Below are positions 1 through 8,561 of a stretch of 10,715 bases of DNA, piece after piece (within the stretch, counting starts at the first letter, position 1; each line of letters opens with the position of its first letter). Source of the stretch: Melampsora larici-populina 98AG31 (taxonomy: Eukaryota; Basidiomycota; Pucciniomycetes; Pucciniales; Melampsoraceae); assembly GCF_000204055.1 (NCBI RefSeq), contig NW_006769025.1:1-10715 (forward strand). Direction: 5' to 3'. The notes beneath the pieces are model-generated. The model did no database searches. It saw nothing but the letters and a program-made list of their open reading frames with translations, and was not told the DNA's origin. A program made the translations under genes and the position numbers.

Positions 1-131
1 TTATCTCTACCATCAAGAAGGTCAGTAACACCATCCAATCCCCATCCACAGATCTATTTCCCGACCAAACTTTCCCAAACTTTCTCAAACTTACCGCGTG
101 AGACCGCGTGACACATTGATACAGCTGTCGA
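1..131 (+). promoter_or_regulatory. 5' leader / presumed promoter side of the left transposase gene
   Basis: No gene is seen here. The stretch is pyrimidine- and A-rich and holds a short reiterated CAAACTTT-like motif (about 66-91). An in-frame TGA at 117-119, just upstream of the ATG at 132, supports that ATG as the first methionine of the left gene. The window begins inside or close to the element, so any left terminal repeat may lie outside. No convincing TATA box was found. Confidence 0.4.
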
Positions 132-1458
132 ATGTCCAACTTAAACCCAACAGCTCCAGTGGGAATGAATCCAACACCGGAAGATCCTTCACAACCCCAC
201 ACCCATCAACCCAACGCCCACTACCCATACCCAACAGACCATGCTTACGCGATCCCACCACCACCACCTCATCACCACTTCAATTACGCAAACGCACCAC
301 CTCATCACAACTTCAATCAACCACTACCTTGCTCTTGGTATCCTCCTCAGGGGGGTCAATTTCTCTCTCATCCTCATCCTCCTCCCGGTGTGCATGGTGG
401 TCCATCAAATTCCCTCGACACCGCGGCCTCTCTTGTTTACACTGGCTCCGAACATCTTACTCCTGTCCCTTTCGAACATCGTCCCTACTGGGGGCATCAT
501 ACGTATCCCGCTTTTCCCAACATGTTGTCTGCTGGGTACCCAGCCCCTCCGTCTTTCCCCCTCACTACGAATCCTCTGAATCATTATCACAGTCCTTCCA
601 ACTTTCCTACTCATAACTTCCCTCCTCATGGTTTTTCTCATCCGATGAACTCGACGCACGGTGTTACCAGTGCTACGCTTCAAAAAGATACCTTTCAACC
701 GTATCCTGTAACCACTTCGACTCCAGCTCCCACTCCAACACCCATGCCTGACCCCGCCTCGACTGATCACAACGCTACTATTGTCAATACCCAAACTACC
801 AGCACAACGATCATTGCTCCTGTAGACAGTCTTTCAATGTCAATTGAACCCGAGGTCAATCCTACGATCAACAATCCTACAATCAACAATCCTACGATCA
901 ATGCTATGATTGAAGATGTCGAAGAAATTGTTCAGGTACCAAATGAACGAGATGATGATTGGCCAACCATTGGTCAGTTGCTATTTCAATCTTAAAACTG
1001 AGATTTCTGAGGCTAACTGTACTTTCGACATTGAAATTTTCTCTGGATATCCAGGATCACCGCCTATCCGATTACTCCAATCACCGAAGATCGGCAAAGC
1101 ATTCATCGAGATGGAGAACGGCCTTATGTATATGTATGCAGTCGCACGCCATCAAGGCTATGCGCTGGCCATCAAGAGTCACAAAACTCTTAACCAACGT
1201 ACTGTTAGAGTTTACTTGCGATGTTCTTTGGGTCATAAAGTTGGTAAACCTGTCAAATCTACCGCTCAGAAACGTTCGGCCTCTTCCAAGAAGACTGGGT
1301 GCCTCTATGAGGTGTCACTGAATTACCGCTCAGGGAAGGACCGATGGATTGTGTCTCAAGATGTCAAGAACCCATTCAAACACCGGCACAACCACGATCC
1401 CTTTGATCAACCTCACGACATGTCCATTTATCGACGTTTCCCTCGTCCAGTTATTTGA
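132..1458 (+). CDS. N-terminal segment of the left MULE: Pro/His-rich region plus FAR1/WRKY-GCM-like DNA-binding domain
   Basis: Residues 1-280 come from exon 1 (132-972). They are rich in Pro, His, Asn, Ser and Thr and look disordered, with a PPPPPHHH run and three copies of NPTIN near the end. Splicing 972 to 1055 joins TIG to SPPIR in frame. Residues about 292-395 resemble the FAR1 DNA-binding domain of the WRKY-GCM1 zinc fold: an IGKAF start, an RCSLG cysteine, a second cysteine in TGCLYEV and a terminal HRHNH cluster, giving a C-C-H-H ligand set. In MULEs this fold binds the terminal inverted repeats. The segment ends at the in-frame TGA 1456-1458, after which the same frame continues into the transposase. 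Expressed alone it would be a DNA-binding fragment without catalysis. The FAR1 assignment rests on motif spacing only. Confidence 0.75.
858..902 (+). repeat. Three 15-bp tandem repeats coding NPTIN
   Basis: Units at 858-872, 873-887 and 888-902 differ by one or two bases (AATCCTACGATCAAC type). They encode an in-frame NPTIN repeat at the end of the disordered N-terminal region, just before the first intron. The length is a multiple of three, so copy number can change without breaking the frame. Confidence 0.9.
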
Positions 1459-2064
1459 CAAATTGACCTTCTTTCATCTATTGGCTGTCGAGCCTCCCAA
1501 ATCCGCGCTCTCATCAACGTCGATCCTGGTTCTCAACCGTTGGTTCGAGATATACACAACGTTCGCTCTCGGCTCAGGGTAAACTGGCTCAACGGTCGAT
1601 CTCCGGTTCAGGGTCTTTTCGACTTGATCACGGAAAGCAACTGGGCCCATCGTACACTCACATCAGACACGGGAACCCTCCAATCTCTCTTCTTTGCCAG
1701 CCCGTCCGCCATCAGTCTAGCTCGTCGATTTCCTACCGTCCTCAGTCTGGATTGTACTTACAAAGCAAATAGATTCAATCTCCCCTTGCTACACATCGTC
1801 GGTACCACCAACACGCATAAGTCTTTCACCGTAGGCATGTGTTTCATGCACAGCGAGGTCCAATCTCAATACGAGTGGGCCTTGACCCAGCTCAAAGACA
1901 TCATATTTCATAACGAGGACACTTCGGCGCCTGTTCAGATGCCTCAAACCTTTTCGACCGATGCTGAACCTGCCCTTATCAACGCAATTGGAACTGTTTT
2001 TCCCGATGCCTCTCACATTCTTTGTGTATGGCACATTAACATCAACGTGGCCAAGAACTGCTAA
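1459..2064 (+). CDS. MULE transposase DDE core, first part (D1, D2, CxxH)
   Basis: This piece lies between the two in-frame stops and has the classic MULE transposase pattern. The first catalytic Asp is in LDCTYKANRFNLPLL (D513, codon 1750-1752), within a DxTYKxN signature followed by a hydrophobic strand. The second is in FSTDAEPAL (D583, 1960-1962), 70 residues later. A CxxH motif (CVWH, C604 and H607) follows, as is typical of the superfamily. A 'YEWAL' motif between the Asps also fits. The third acidic residue is only reached past the TAA at 2062-2064, so a protein ending here cannot form the full active site. A methionine at 1540 is open to the stop but would not be the natural start, because similar sequence extends upstream to the TGA. 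Confidence 0.85.
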   Translation, partial: QIDLLSSIGCRASQIRALINVDPGSQPLVRDIHNVRSRLRVNWLNGRSPVQGLFDLITESNWAHRTLTSDTGTLQSLFFASPSAISLARRFPTVLSLDCTYKANRFNLPLLHIVGTTNTHKSFTVGMCFMHSEVQSQYEWALTQLKDIIFHNEDTSAPVQMPQTFSTDAEPALINAIGTVFPDASHILCVWHININVAKNC

Positions 2065-3363
2065 GGCAAATTCACAGACGAACTTTGGGCCAAATTTATG
2101 AAGACTTGGAACTTATTTGTTGCCTCCAAGACCACGGCCGAATATGATGCTAACCTTGAAGCAGTTACCAAAATTGCCAAAGCGCACAACGTGTATGACT
2201 ATTTGAAAAGCACTTGGCTCAATCGAACTGAAAAGTTTGTTACCCTGTTCACATCTCAAACACCTCACTTCGGAAACTCTTCGACATCTCGAGTCGAAGG
2301 AAGCCACTTCCAAGCCAAACGCTTTCTGGATGGTTGCAACAACGATTTTGTCACTTGTCTCAATTCATTCAAGCGTTTCGAGGAGCACCAAATGAGTGAA
2401 ATCACTGTTGCAGTAGGTATCGAATCAACCAAAACCCTTCAAGGTCTTCCATCCTTCTTCAAAGAGCTTAACGGAAATGTATCACACTTCGCCCTCAAAA
2501 AACTCAAGGAACAGTTCAGCTTACTACCCAACTCTCTCCAGAACCCATGCTCGCACACTTTCCGAGGTGCTTGGGGCCTCCCATGTTCGCATGAAATTGC
2601 CACTGCTCGAGACAATTCAGACTTTCTTTCACCCGAAATGATTCATACCCAGTGGAAACTTTTCATGGAAGCCCCTCCTGCCACGCACGATGGACTCAAG
2701 GCAGCAGCACGTTCAAAATTTGACTTGCTTTTAGAACTGCCTGAACATGCTTTGCGCAAGCTTTTCAGCGAACTCAGTCTTTTGGAAACAAGTCGTTATG
2801 CTCTGGTTCCGATTACAAATGCCGATGTCAAGACCAACAACCGCGGACGACCTCGCGCAAACCAAGCGAAATCAGCCTCAGGTAGATTGAAATCTAATTT
2901 CAAGATTGAAGAAGCTAAAAACAAGCCTCGTGTTTTCAAGTGTAGCTATTGCAAACAAGCCAGTCACCGCATCACCACATGTCCAGCACGTTTAGCACAA
3001 GTGGCCAAAGACAAAGACGTGGACTCAGTTATATTGGCCTCGGGTTCTGGGTCTTCAGGTTTAGTATTGGATGCTACCACTGCGACATCGACACGAGTCA
3101 CGGATGAGGACTCAGACACAAAGTCGGTTCTAGATCAACCTTCACCTGAATTGGAATCAGACCACAACAACCTCATGGACGATTATTCAGAATCGGAAGA
3201 TGACGCTTCTTCTTCATCTGAAGATGAAGAAGGACTGTGTCCATTTTGTGACGACCCTCTCCCTGATAACCCTTCGAACAAGCTGACCAATTGGCTGGCT
3301 GAATTGTTGGCATTGCCCAATGCTTGCCAAGGTATTGGACGTTCAGGGGCTATGTCTCTACCT
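2065..3363 (+). CDS. MULE transposase second part: catalytic Glu, SWIM-like finger, AT-hook, zinc knuckle, acidic tract
   Basis: This continues exon 2 in the same frame after the TAA. The likely catalytic Glu is in SRVEGSH (E695, 2296-2298), 112 residues after D583, which is normal for MULEs. A SWIM-like zinc finger follows at about 2548-2595 as CSHTF...GLPCSH; the first pair reads CxH and not the usual CxC. RGRPR (2842-2856, residue about 877) is an AT-hook core. CSYCKQASHRITTC, from 2941, is a perfect C-x2-C-x4-H-x4-C knuckle (residue about 910). A Ser/Asp/Glu-rich linker then leads to CPFCDDPLPDNPS (residue about 1009), the start of the RTC4-like region. The exon ends at 3363 with a GTAAGT donor. 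Reading through that donor only adds about ten codons before a stop, which supports splicing. Confidence 0.8.
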
Positions 3364-3446
3364 GTAAGTCATTTCAATATTAAACAAGTATAAGCTCTCA
3401 TTTTGTTTTTCATTGTCTAACTTTCTCTCGATTTTACCAAACTCAG

Positions 3447-4838
3447 TTCACGCAGACTGCAGACTTTTGCCTATTACATCAAACCGAACGCGATATTATC
3501 CCGCTTGGAGTCACCAAAGGATGGCCGACCACCATTGATTTTGTAGCGTTGCCTAGGTATGTTCAGCTCATTTGAATCTATCTCATTGTTTCAAATGACC
3601 TAAGTTTTGTGTTCTTTGTGTAGCCGTATCAATCACTTTTCGCAAGTTTTGAGCAACATAGTCGACAAAGTCGAACCTTCTTCTTACCTTGATGATGCCA
3701 CGAAGAAATGGAAAACGATGGGCAATCAAATGGTGGGTATAGCTGGCTTTGAGGTTGAACAACCGGGATAGTGAGTCTCGTACTTTTCATTGCTATTACT
3801 CACCTACTTACGGATATCACGAATATCATCTAATGTACTCCATGTCTCAGCTATGGTTATCAAGGATACGAAATCATCGTCCGAACCCTGGAGTCAATAT
3901 TCATCAATGACAATACGTCTCAACATCATCTCAAGTTGCAAAAGACACATCCTATAACACCAGACCTGTTTTTGCGACATGTCCTCATCCCCGAACTGTC
4001 GATGTGTTTGATAGCTCAAGACCTGAAGTTGAATCGATCAGATCCAGTGGTGCGAGATACCTTGGAGAACAGCCGTTTGTTTGGTTCAGTAGTTTTTCCA
4101 ATGCGGGACCAAGACAATTTGGAAAAAACACCTCCACCTCCTGAGTCGATTTTTTTACAAAAGAGTACCCTTGTCAAACCTTCAGAACAGAAGCTGTTGA
4201 AGCAACTACCACGATTCCTTGTGCCCTTTGTCAAGTCGATATACAATCCACCTGCTCGTGGGAATTGTGGCTACTGGGCCATCGCATCCGCACTCAACCT
4301 AAACGATAAAGATTCTTATGCCACTGTACGCAGGCAACTGCTGGAAGAGCTCCTCGAGTATAAAGAAGATCACGAGAAACTTATCTCAACAGGTCACGGA
4401 ATGAGCAAGGGGACAAACCCTCGGCGTAGCACACGTACTACTACAATGGCTTACAAGTCTTATGCAGCTGAAATCATCAAAGATCTAATTGTTCGACTTC
4501 AACCTCAAGGGCCAACATGCACTCGAGAGTACTGGTTACGTATGCCTTACACAGGTTATGTAATTGCAAGCGCTTTCGACTGCCCTGTCATTCTTTTTGA
4601 CCCGTTGGAGGTAAACTGCCGCACATTCTTTCCATATCGCACGATGCCTAACACCAAGGACCCCATTTACCTTGCTTTCGTCAATGGAGAACATTTCATC
4701 GCTATCGGAGGCGGCACAATTCCCTTCCCAGAGATGTACAGCCAATCTCTCTCGACCGCGATCAGCACAACCAATATTCCTCAGTGGATCTCACACTATC
4801 AAGTTCAGTTGGATATGTGGGCAAATCAAGTTGGATAG
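3447..4838 (+). CDS. RTC4-like domain followed by OTU-type cysteine peptidase (C-terminal exons 3-5 of the left gene)
   Basis: Exons 3447-3556, 3624-3770 and 3851-4838 join in phases 2, 2 and 0 at the end. Together with CPFC at the end of exon 2, the segment FCLLHQTERDIIP, then GWP...IDF, EQPGYYGYQGYEII and finally a conserved IPE/D pattern with FGSVVFP (to about residue 1219) resembles the RTC4-like domain known from fungal proteins; its function in transposons is unknown. The OTU domain follows. RGNCGYWAIASAL carries the nucleophile C1275 (4266-4268), WLRMPYTGYVIASAF is the middle strand region, and NGEHFIAIGG carries H1417 (4692-4694). OTU enzymes usually cleave ubiquitin chains. The Asp three residues before Cys in the usual DGNC is Arg here. 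The gene stops with TAG at 4836-4838. A methionine at 3936 lies inside the RTC4 region and is not the true start. Confidence 0.78.
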
Positions 4839-5014
4839 TAGCTTATTGCTTAATCTGCTTTTTGTTGAATCAATCGTTGTATTTCATTTTCATTGCTCTC
4901 TATGTGTTGTGTGAACTGTGGCAGATTGCCGTTTGTATCCTATGATGTATGCCCTATGCCTATGCCTTGAAATGTTATGCCACCTATGCCGAACATACAT
5001 AATCATCATTTCAT

Positions 5015-5071
5015 GCTATTATCCTTGATTTGCAATCAATACGCTATTATACATGGATTTGCGATCAATAC
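5015..5071. repeat. Imperfect tandem pair, 28 and 29 bp
   Basis: The unit GCTATTAT...GATTTGC(A/G)ATCAATAC occurs at 5015-5042 and again at 5043-5071. The copies differ by a few substitutions and one base of length. They lie about 180 bp past the left gene's stop, where subterminal repeats of a transposon could sit. Confidence 0.8.
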
Positions 5072-5144
5072 ATGAAAGAGAGAATGAAATGACATGGTCT
5101 CGATTTAATCGATGTGCGCGTTTACAAAGGTTTACATTCTTGGT

Positions 5145-5240
5145 CTTGGGAGCCCCAATAAAGGGGCAAAACGGGCTCGAAACGGCTGGGAGCCCGGTGT
5201 TCGGCCCGCGATGGGGCGCCGGGTATCGGACATGGGGCAC
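5145..5240. repeat. GC-rich cluster of short hairpins in AT-rich spacer
   Basis: Two perfect stem-loops are visible: GCCCC/GGGGC at 5152-5156 and 5163-5167 around an AATAAA loop, and CGGGCTC/GAGCCCG at 5172-5178 and 5190-5196. A further GC-rich part (5202-5240) contains GGCGCC and repeated GGGGC blocks. The base composition contrasts sharply with both flanks. It could be a fragment of another mobile element, a terminal structure, or an RNA-level terminator. No family was recognised. Confidence 0.6.
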
Positions 5241-5594
5241 TAAATAGTGGCATCCAAAAAAAAACAGGTTCGCAAAAGAACGTCTGTAAAACAAGCACCG
5301 CAAAAATACAATGTCGACACCCAAATCATTAATTTTCCGATCGAGTCTTTCCACACTTTATTCTTCGTAAAAATTCTAGCATGTAAAATTGCAGAATGTC
5401 AGGCAGTTGTATAATTTTGCTACCGTTTTCTTGTGATGTAAATAAGCGTTGTAACAGAATGTTCGCAAAAGTGTATATCTCACAAGCAATATATATTTTT
5501 ACGTGCAAAATTTAACGGTCAAAAAAACCAAAAACACTAAAACAAAACGCCAAGACCCCACAGCAGAAGGAAACCACTCGGTGACAGCTCGAGT

Positions 5595-5984
5595 TCAAGA
5601 CTTTTTACACTTTATACGTTTAGACCTCCGAGTATCGTCATTGGTATTTTCCTCTCCACAGTCTTCCTCAGCCTCCTTCACGCCTTTTTCTTTTTTAATT
5701 TCCTCTTGATCAAGGATGACCCATCCTTTCCATTTCTGTTTGGTTTGTTTAACATCGGTGGAGCGCACTAAAAATAAACCAAGAAGCAATTAATTGACAT
5801 ATGAAATGGTTCGTCGAAAATGTTGCTCACCTCTTTTAGCTTGCAATTCAACAATTGGCACAGTCACTTCTTCTTCTTCAACGTAGTTGTCTATCTTTTC
5901 CGGCACTTTAATTTCTTCTTTGTTTGATTTCTTCTGGATCCATTTTCTTTTTACGTTTTTTTGGTTTCTCGTTTGTGGAGCGTG
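5595..5984 (-). pseudogene. Tail exons 8 and 9 of the right gene (duplicated Lys/Glu-rich exons)
   Basis: Exon 8 (5984-5831) starts ARSTNEKPK and, after a one-base shift in the A7 run at 5956-5962, reads KRKWIQKKSNKEEIKVPEK and ends PIVELQAKRG. Exon 9 (5767-5595) starts VRSTDVKQTKQKW and ends RRSKRIKCKKS with TGA at 5597-5595. All three tail exons accept splicing in phase 1 and open with similar basic residues, so they are copies of one cassette. They are only translated if TGA 6060-6058 is bypassed. The charged composition suggests a disordered nuclear tail. No known domain is recognised. Confidence 0.6.
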
Positions 5985-6202
5985 CTACAAGCAAACAAAG
6001 AACAAATTATTTTACATATGAAAGAGTCAGTCAGCGCTTGTGCTCACCTCTTTTAGGTCAAGATTCAACGATTGGAGCAGTGATTTCTTCTTCTTTGATG
6101 AGGTTGTGTATCTTTTCCGGCACTTTAAGGTCGTATTCTTCTTCATTATTTGAGGCAACCGCATCAGAAAAAGAATCTTTGAGCTGTTCCGACAATGCAG
6201 CT
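5770..6202 (-). repeat. 217-bp tandem duplication of an exon-intron unit
   Basis: Three anchors recur with exactly the same offset of 217 bp. The 20-mer TATCTTTTCCGGCACTTTAA occurs at 5892-5911 and 6109-6128, CATATGAAA at 5798-5806 and 6015-6023, and the splice donor GCTCACC at 5825-5831 and 6042-6048. The copies span part of an exon coding KVPEKI...EEEE/I...PIVE and the whole intron that follows. Both copies keep the GT-AG splice sites. Confidence 0.85.
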
Positions 6203-7564
6203 TGCTCAAAGTCCTCTTCATCCGAATCAACAACGATGTATTCATGGGTTTCAGCGAGCTTTACCTTTGGGCGTTTCTTGGACTTAGTCTCTTTGGTGAC
6301 GGCTGAGTGAGAGCAACCAACAAATAAGAACGAGAAAACAAAGTTTGAAAACATATAGTTGCTCACCTTCTTTAACTGGCTCATCTTTCTCAGTTCCATC
6401 TTCGTCGGCATCAATTCGTGACTGTGAAAAAGGCCAATCTACTACAGTCTTGCTCCCAATTGACTTATTGATTTTGCCTTCTGCATCCTTCAGGATCAAT
6501 AATTCTTCCTCCGTAGGAGCGCGAGAATACATCACCCATGATGTACTAGGCAATGCACCTCCAATAGTATCCAGCTCTCTAGAAACCAAACATGCAATCC
6601 CATTGTTTTCCAGGTCATTGTTCAGCCACACACCGGTAAGACCGCCCACTGTCCGCACAACCTTACACCAATAGTGCCCACCTTTCCAGTAACCTCGTGC
6701 GCGCATTCGGTATGTAATTCCAGAGAGGATCAATTTGTAGGGTAGATCACATTCACCCTGCATCTTAGATACTTCCGCCGGCCGTGTTGCCAATAAGTAT
6801 GCAATGTCGAGGTTAATATTGAGATGAGGAGGAGGAGGATCCAAGACAAGTCGACTTTGTTCTTTGAAACGGATCCCCTTACAGGTTCTACAGTGCCTTC
6901 CTGAATTGCGTTGAATCCCGTCCTCAGAAGCCCGTTGGGTGAGAAGAGAGCCTGTTTGTGAGTAAGAAAACTCAGTGCCAAAGAACGTATGATCTAAACA
7001 TATGCTGTTTATATGCTGAGTTTTGGCAAGGCCATGTGAGGAATTTTGAGGGCAGTCCAAGTCCCGCTTGAGGTTGAGGCAAAAAAGCACCTGTGTCATA
7101 ACTGGAGACACAGGCTTTCCCGCTCGAGTTTCACGATCAAAAATCCCATGGAAATACTGATCCGCTGAGGCATATTGGTCGGGTACAAAGCTTCCAGGAC
7201 ACCGCAGAGAGATAGCGGTGTGCAGGGAATTTTGACCCACAGATAATATTGTCCGTATATTGCCATTCTGGCTCATTTCCCACGTAGACCGTGAAGAAAA
7301 CAGATTCATGAGTTTAAAAAAAACGTGACCAGATTTTCCTTTGGAACGGCTGTACCACAGGGGGGTATGTAGTGCATACAAGCACTCGGTGATTGAATCC
7401 AGCCAACACCGATTTTTCCTACCCGGCGTAGCAGAGGCAACAAAGCCTTGGTACGTGGTCACTGGATTGCGATCCACATTGCGAGACCCTTTAGGCCTTC
7501 CCAGCTTCTTGCGACCAAGCAAGGCGTCCGTGGTATCTGGAGGCCTCCCATCATTCTTGAAGGA
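6058..7564 (-). CDS. AT-hook and USP/UCH-type deubiquitinase-like domain of the right gene
   Basis: The frame continues after TGA 7567-7565. GRKKLGRPKGSRN is an AT-hook-like basic motif (from about residue 682). The USP-like domain follows. Its Cys box is NRCWLDSITECLYAL with the nucleophile at about C713 (7408-7406). A CRTC pair may be part of a zinc finger. The His box is YWKGGHYWCKVV with about H957 (6676-6674), followed by GVWLNNDL, which can supply the third catalytic residue, and ending in SWVMYSR. Such enzymes remove ubiquitin from proteins; whether this one is active is unknown. An intron (6366-6303) with a GTGAGC donor joins KEG to AVTKETKSKKR in phase 1. Exon 7 is acidic and Lys-rich (VVDSDEEDFEQ) and reaches TGA at 6060-6058. 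That stop may be the true end or a mutation, since further homologous exons follow. A methionine at 7522 lies between the AT-hook and USP and could serve as a secondary start. Confidence 0.75.
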
Positions 7565-8561
7565 TCAAGGGTTCCGTGACTTCTTCGCCCATCCAAGGGC
7601 CTGAGCTACCTTCTTGTAGTTCTTAGCCTGGCTACCATGCTCGATAGGAATTCCCTTACGCCGGTCTTCGTGGTCTCTTTCGAGACACTTGACAAAAGCG
7701 TACAACTGAACCAGACCAATTTGAACGGAGCATTTCCCTTCACTGTAAAATTGCAAGTGAACAAAGGATTGATTAAAGGTTTAAAATTAAATCAAATGAC
7801 CTACGATATCATGTAATATACACGATGCATGGCCTCCTGTGCATTCGTTGTTGCCGGCAAGTCCCCACTTCCTTTGAAAAGCATGGCCTTTATGTCCGAA
7901 GCCTGCCACCATTCGAGCCACTTTTTTGCTTTAGGGAAAGCCTTTCGTAATCTAGTGATTTTTTGATCAAATGTCAAGCCGCCAGGTTTTGACTCCTTCA
8001 GAAGGTCTGATGCGTCATGTTCAAATGTCTCCTGCAAAGTAAACCATTGCTTTTAATTAGATTCACGAGTTCAATCATACTGACATGTATCAAACATCTT
8101 GTCATACGTACCTCGTCCCCTGCAGGTATAATGGCACAGTTCCTCTTCACACGGGTCACCTGCGCTCGAAAATGTTCATGGCACCCTTTGATCTTATCCA
8201 GTGCAACCGAACGGTCATTCTCTCGAAAAACCTTCATATACGCCATGATAAATCCATTTTTCTGCGCCGCAGAGAAATCGACAACCTGACGCACGAGTGT
8301 ATCACGTTCTTCAGTGTCAGCGTCTCGAATTTGTTTCATTAGAGTTGTGAAGTGGGCAGCGTAGTGGTTTTTGGTGAGGCCATTCAACCAAGTAAGTTGG
8401 ATTGGAATCCATCGTCGCAGGTCGTCGTGATACATTGAGGTGGAGAGAAGATATCCACTTGCAAAAAAATTATATGTGGCATCGGAAAGTAGGCCACCAG
8501 AATATATTTCCTTGTTTTCATCGCGAGTCAATAGCTGCTCTCCCATCCACTGTGTTTGAAA
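7565..8561 (-). CDS. MULE-like DDE transposase core of the right gene
   Basis: Exons run to 8112, then 8031-7805, then from 7742; both junctions are in frame. Catalytic residues inferred are D402 in GGLLSDATYNFF (8483-8481), D470 in VVDFSAAQ (8279-8277) and E591 in TTNAQEAMHR. The spacing D-68-D-121-E is very close to the left gene's D-70-D-112-E. A CxxH motif (CHEH, about residues 502-505) lies between D2 and E, as in MULEs. Other supporting stretches are RRWIPIQLTW and WLEWWQASD. No SWIM finger is visible after the Glu, unlike in the left gene. The frame stops at TGA 7567-7565, after KKSRNP, and continues beyond it in the same frame toward an AT-hook. The enzyme should act in the nucleus on its element's ends. 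The sequence is divergent from typical plant MULEs, so a separate clade is likely. Confidence 0.72.

Larger units (their letters stand above)
132..4838 (+). pseudogene. Full locus: MULE transposase fused to RTC4-like and OTU peptidase domains, two in-frame stops
   Basis: Exons inferred by eye are 132-972, 1055-3363, 3447-3556, 3624-3770 and 3851-4838. The introns (82, 83, 67 and 80 nt) are all GT-AG, and every junction restores the frame, giving 4,395 nt and 1,464 codons ending in TAG at 4836-4838. Two stops interrupt exon 2 in the otherwise continuous frame: TGA at 1456-1458 (codon 415) and TAA at 2062-2064 (codon 617). Homologous-looking sequence continues directly on both sides of each, so they read as nonsense mutations and not as gene ends. 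The domain order is a low-complexity N terminus, FAR1-like zinc domain, DDE core, SWIM-like finger, AT-hook, CCHC knuckle, acidic tract, RTC4-like domain and OTU peptidase. MULE transposases cut and paste DNA in the nucleus; the accessory peptidase role is unknown. The copy is probably inactive unless the stops are read through or are sequence errors. Confidence 0.85.
4839..5594. other. Convergent 3' spacer between the two transposase genes
   Basis: No credible gene lies here. It must hold the 3' ends of both transcripts. A reverse-strand AATAAA lies at 5357-5362, about 235 bp past the right gene's last stop, and is a possible polyadenylation signal. The left side has CTATGCC-type short repeats (about 4943-4990) and a 28/29-bp tandem pair (5015-5071). 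The centre is a GC-rich hairpin cluster (5145-5240). The right side (5250-5594) is AT-rich with A runs. The border between the two elements, if they are separate insertions, should lie inside this spacer. Confidence 0.6.

Noticed and set aside
98..616. Ser-rich open frame overlapping the start of the left gene
   Set aside because: It is a shifted reading of the Pro/His-rich exon; the frame from 132 joins cleanly to the FAR1-like domain after splicing, while this one leads nowhere.
3936..4838. Separate OTU peptidase gene starting at the methionine at 3936
   Set aside because: The frame is open upstream and joins exons 3 and 4 through good splice sites, and 3936 falls inside the RTC4-like region.
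5053..5247. Small open frame through the GC-rich island
   Set aside because: It translates the hairpin cluster itself and has no protein-like features.
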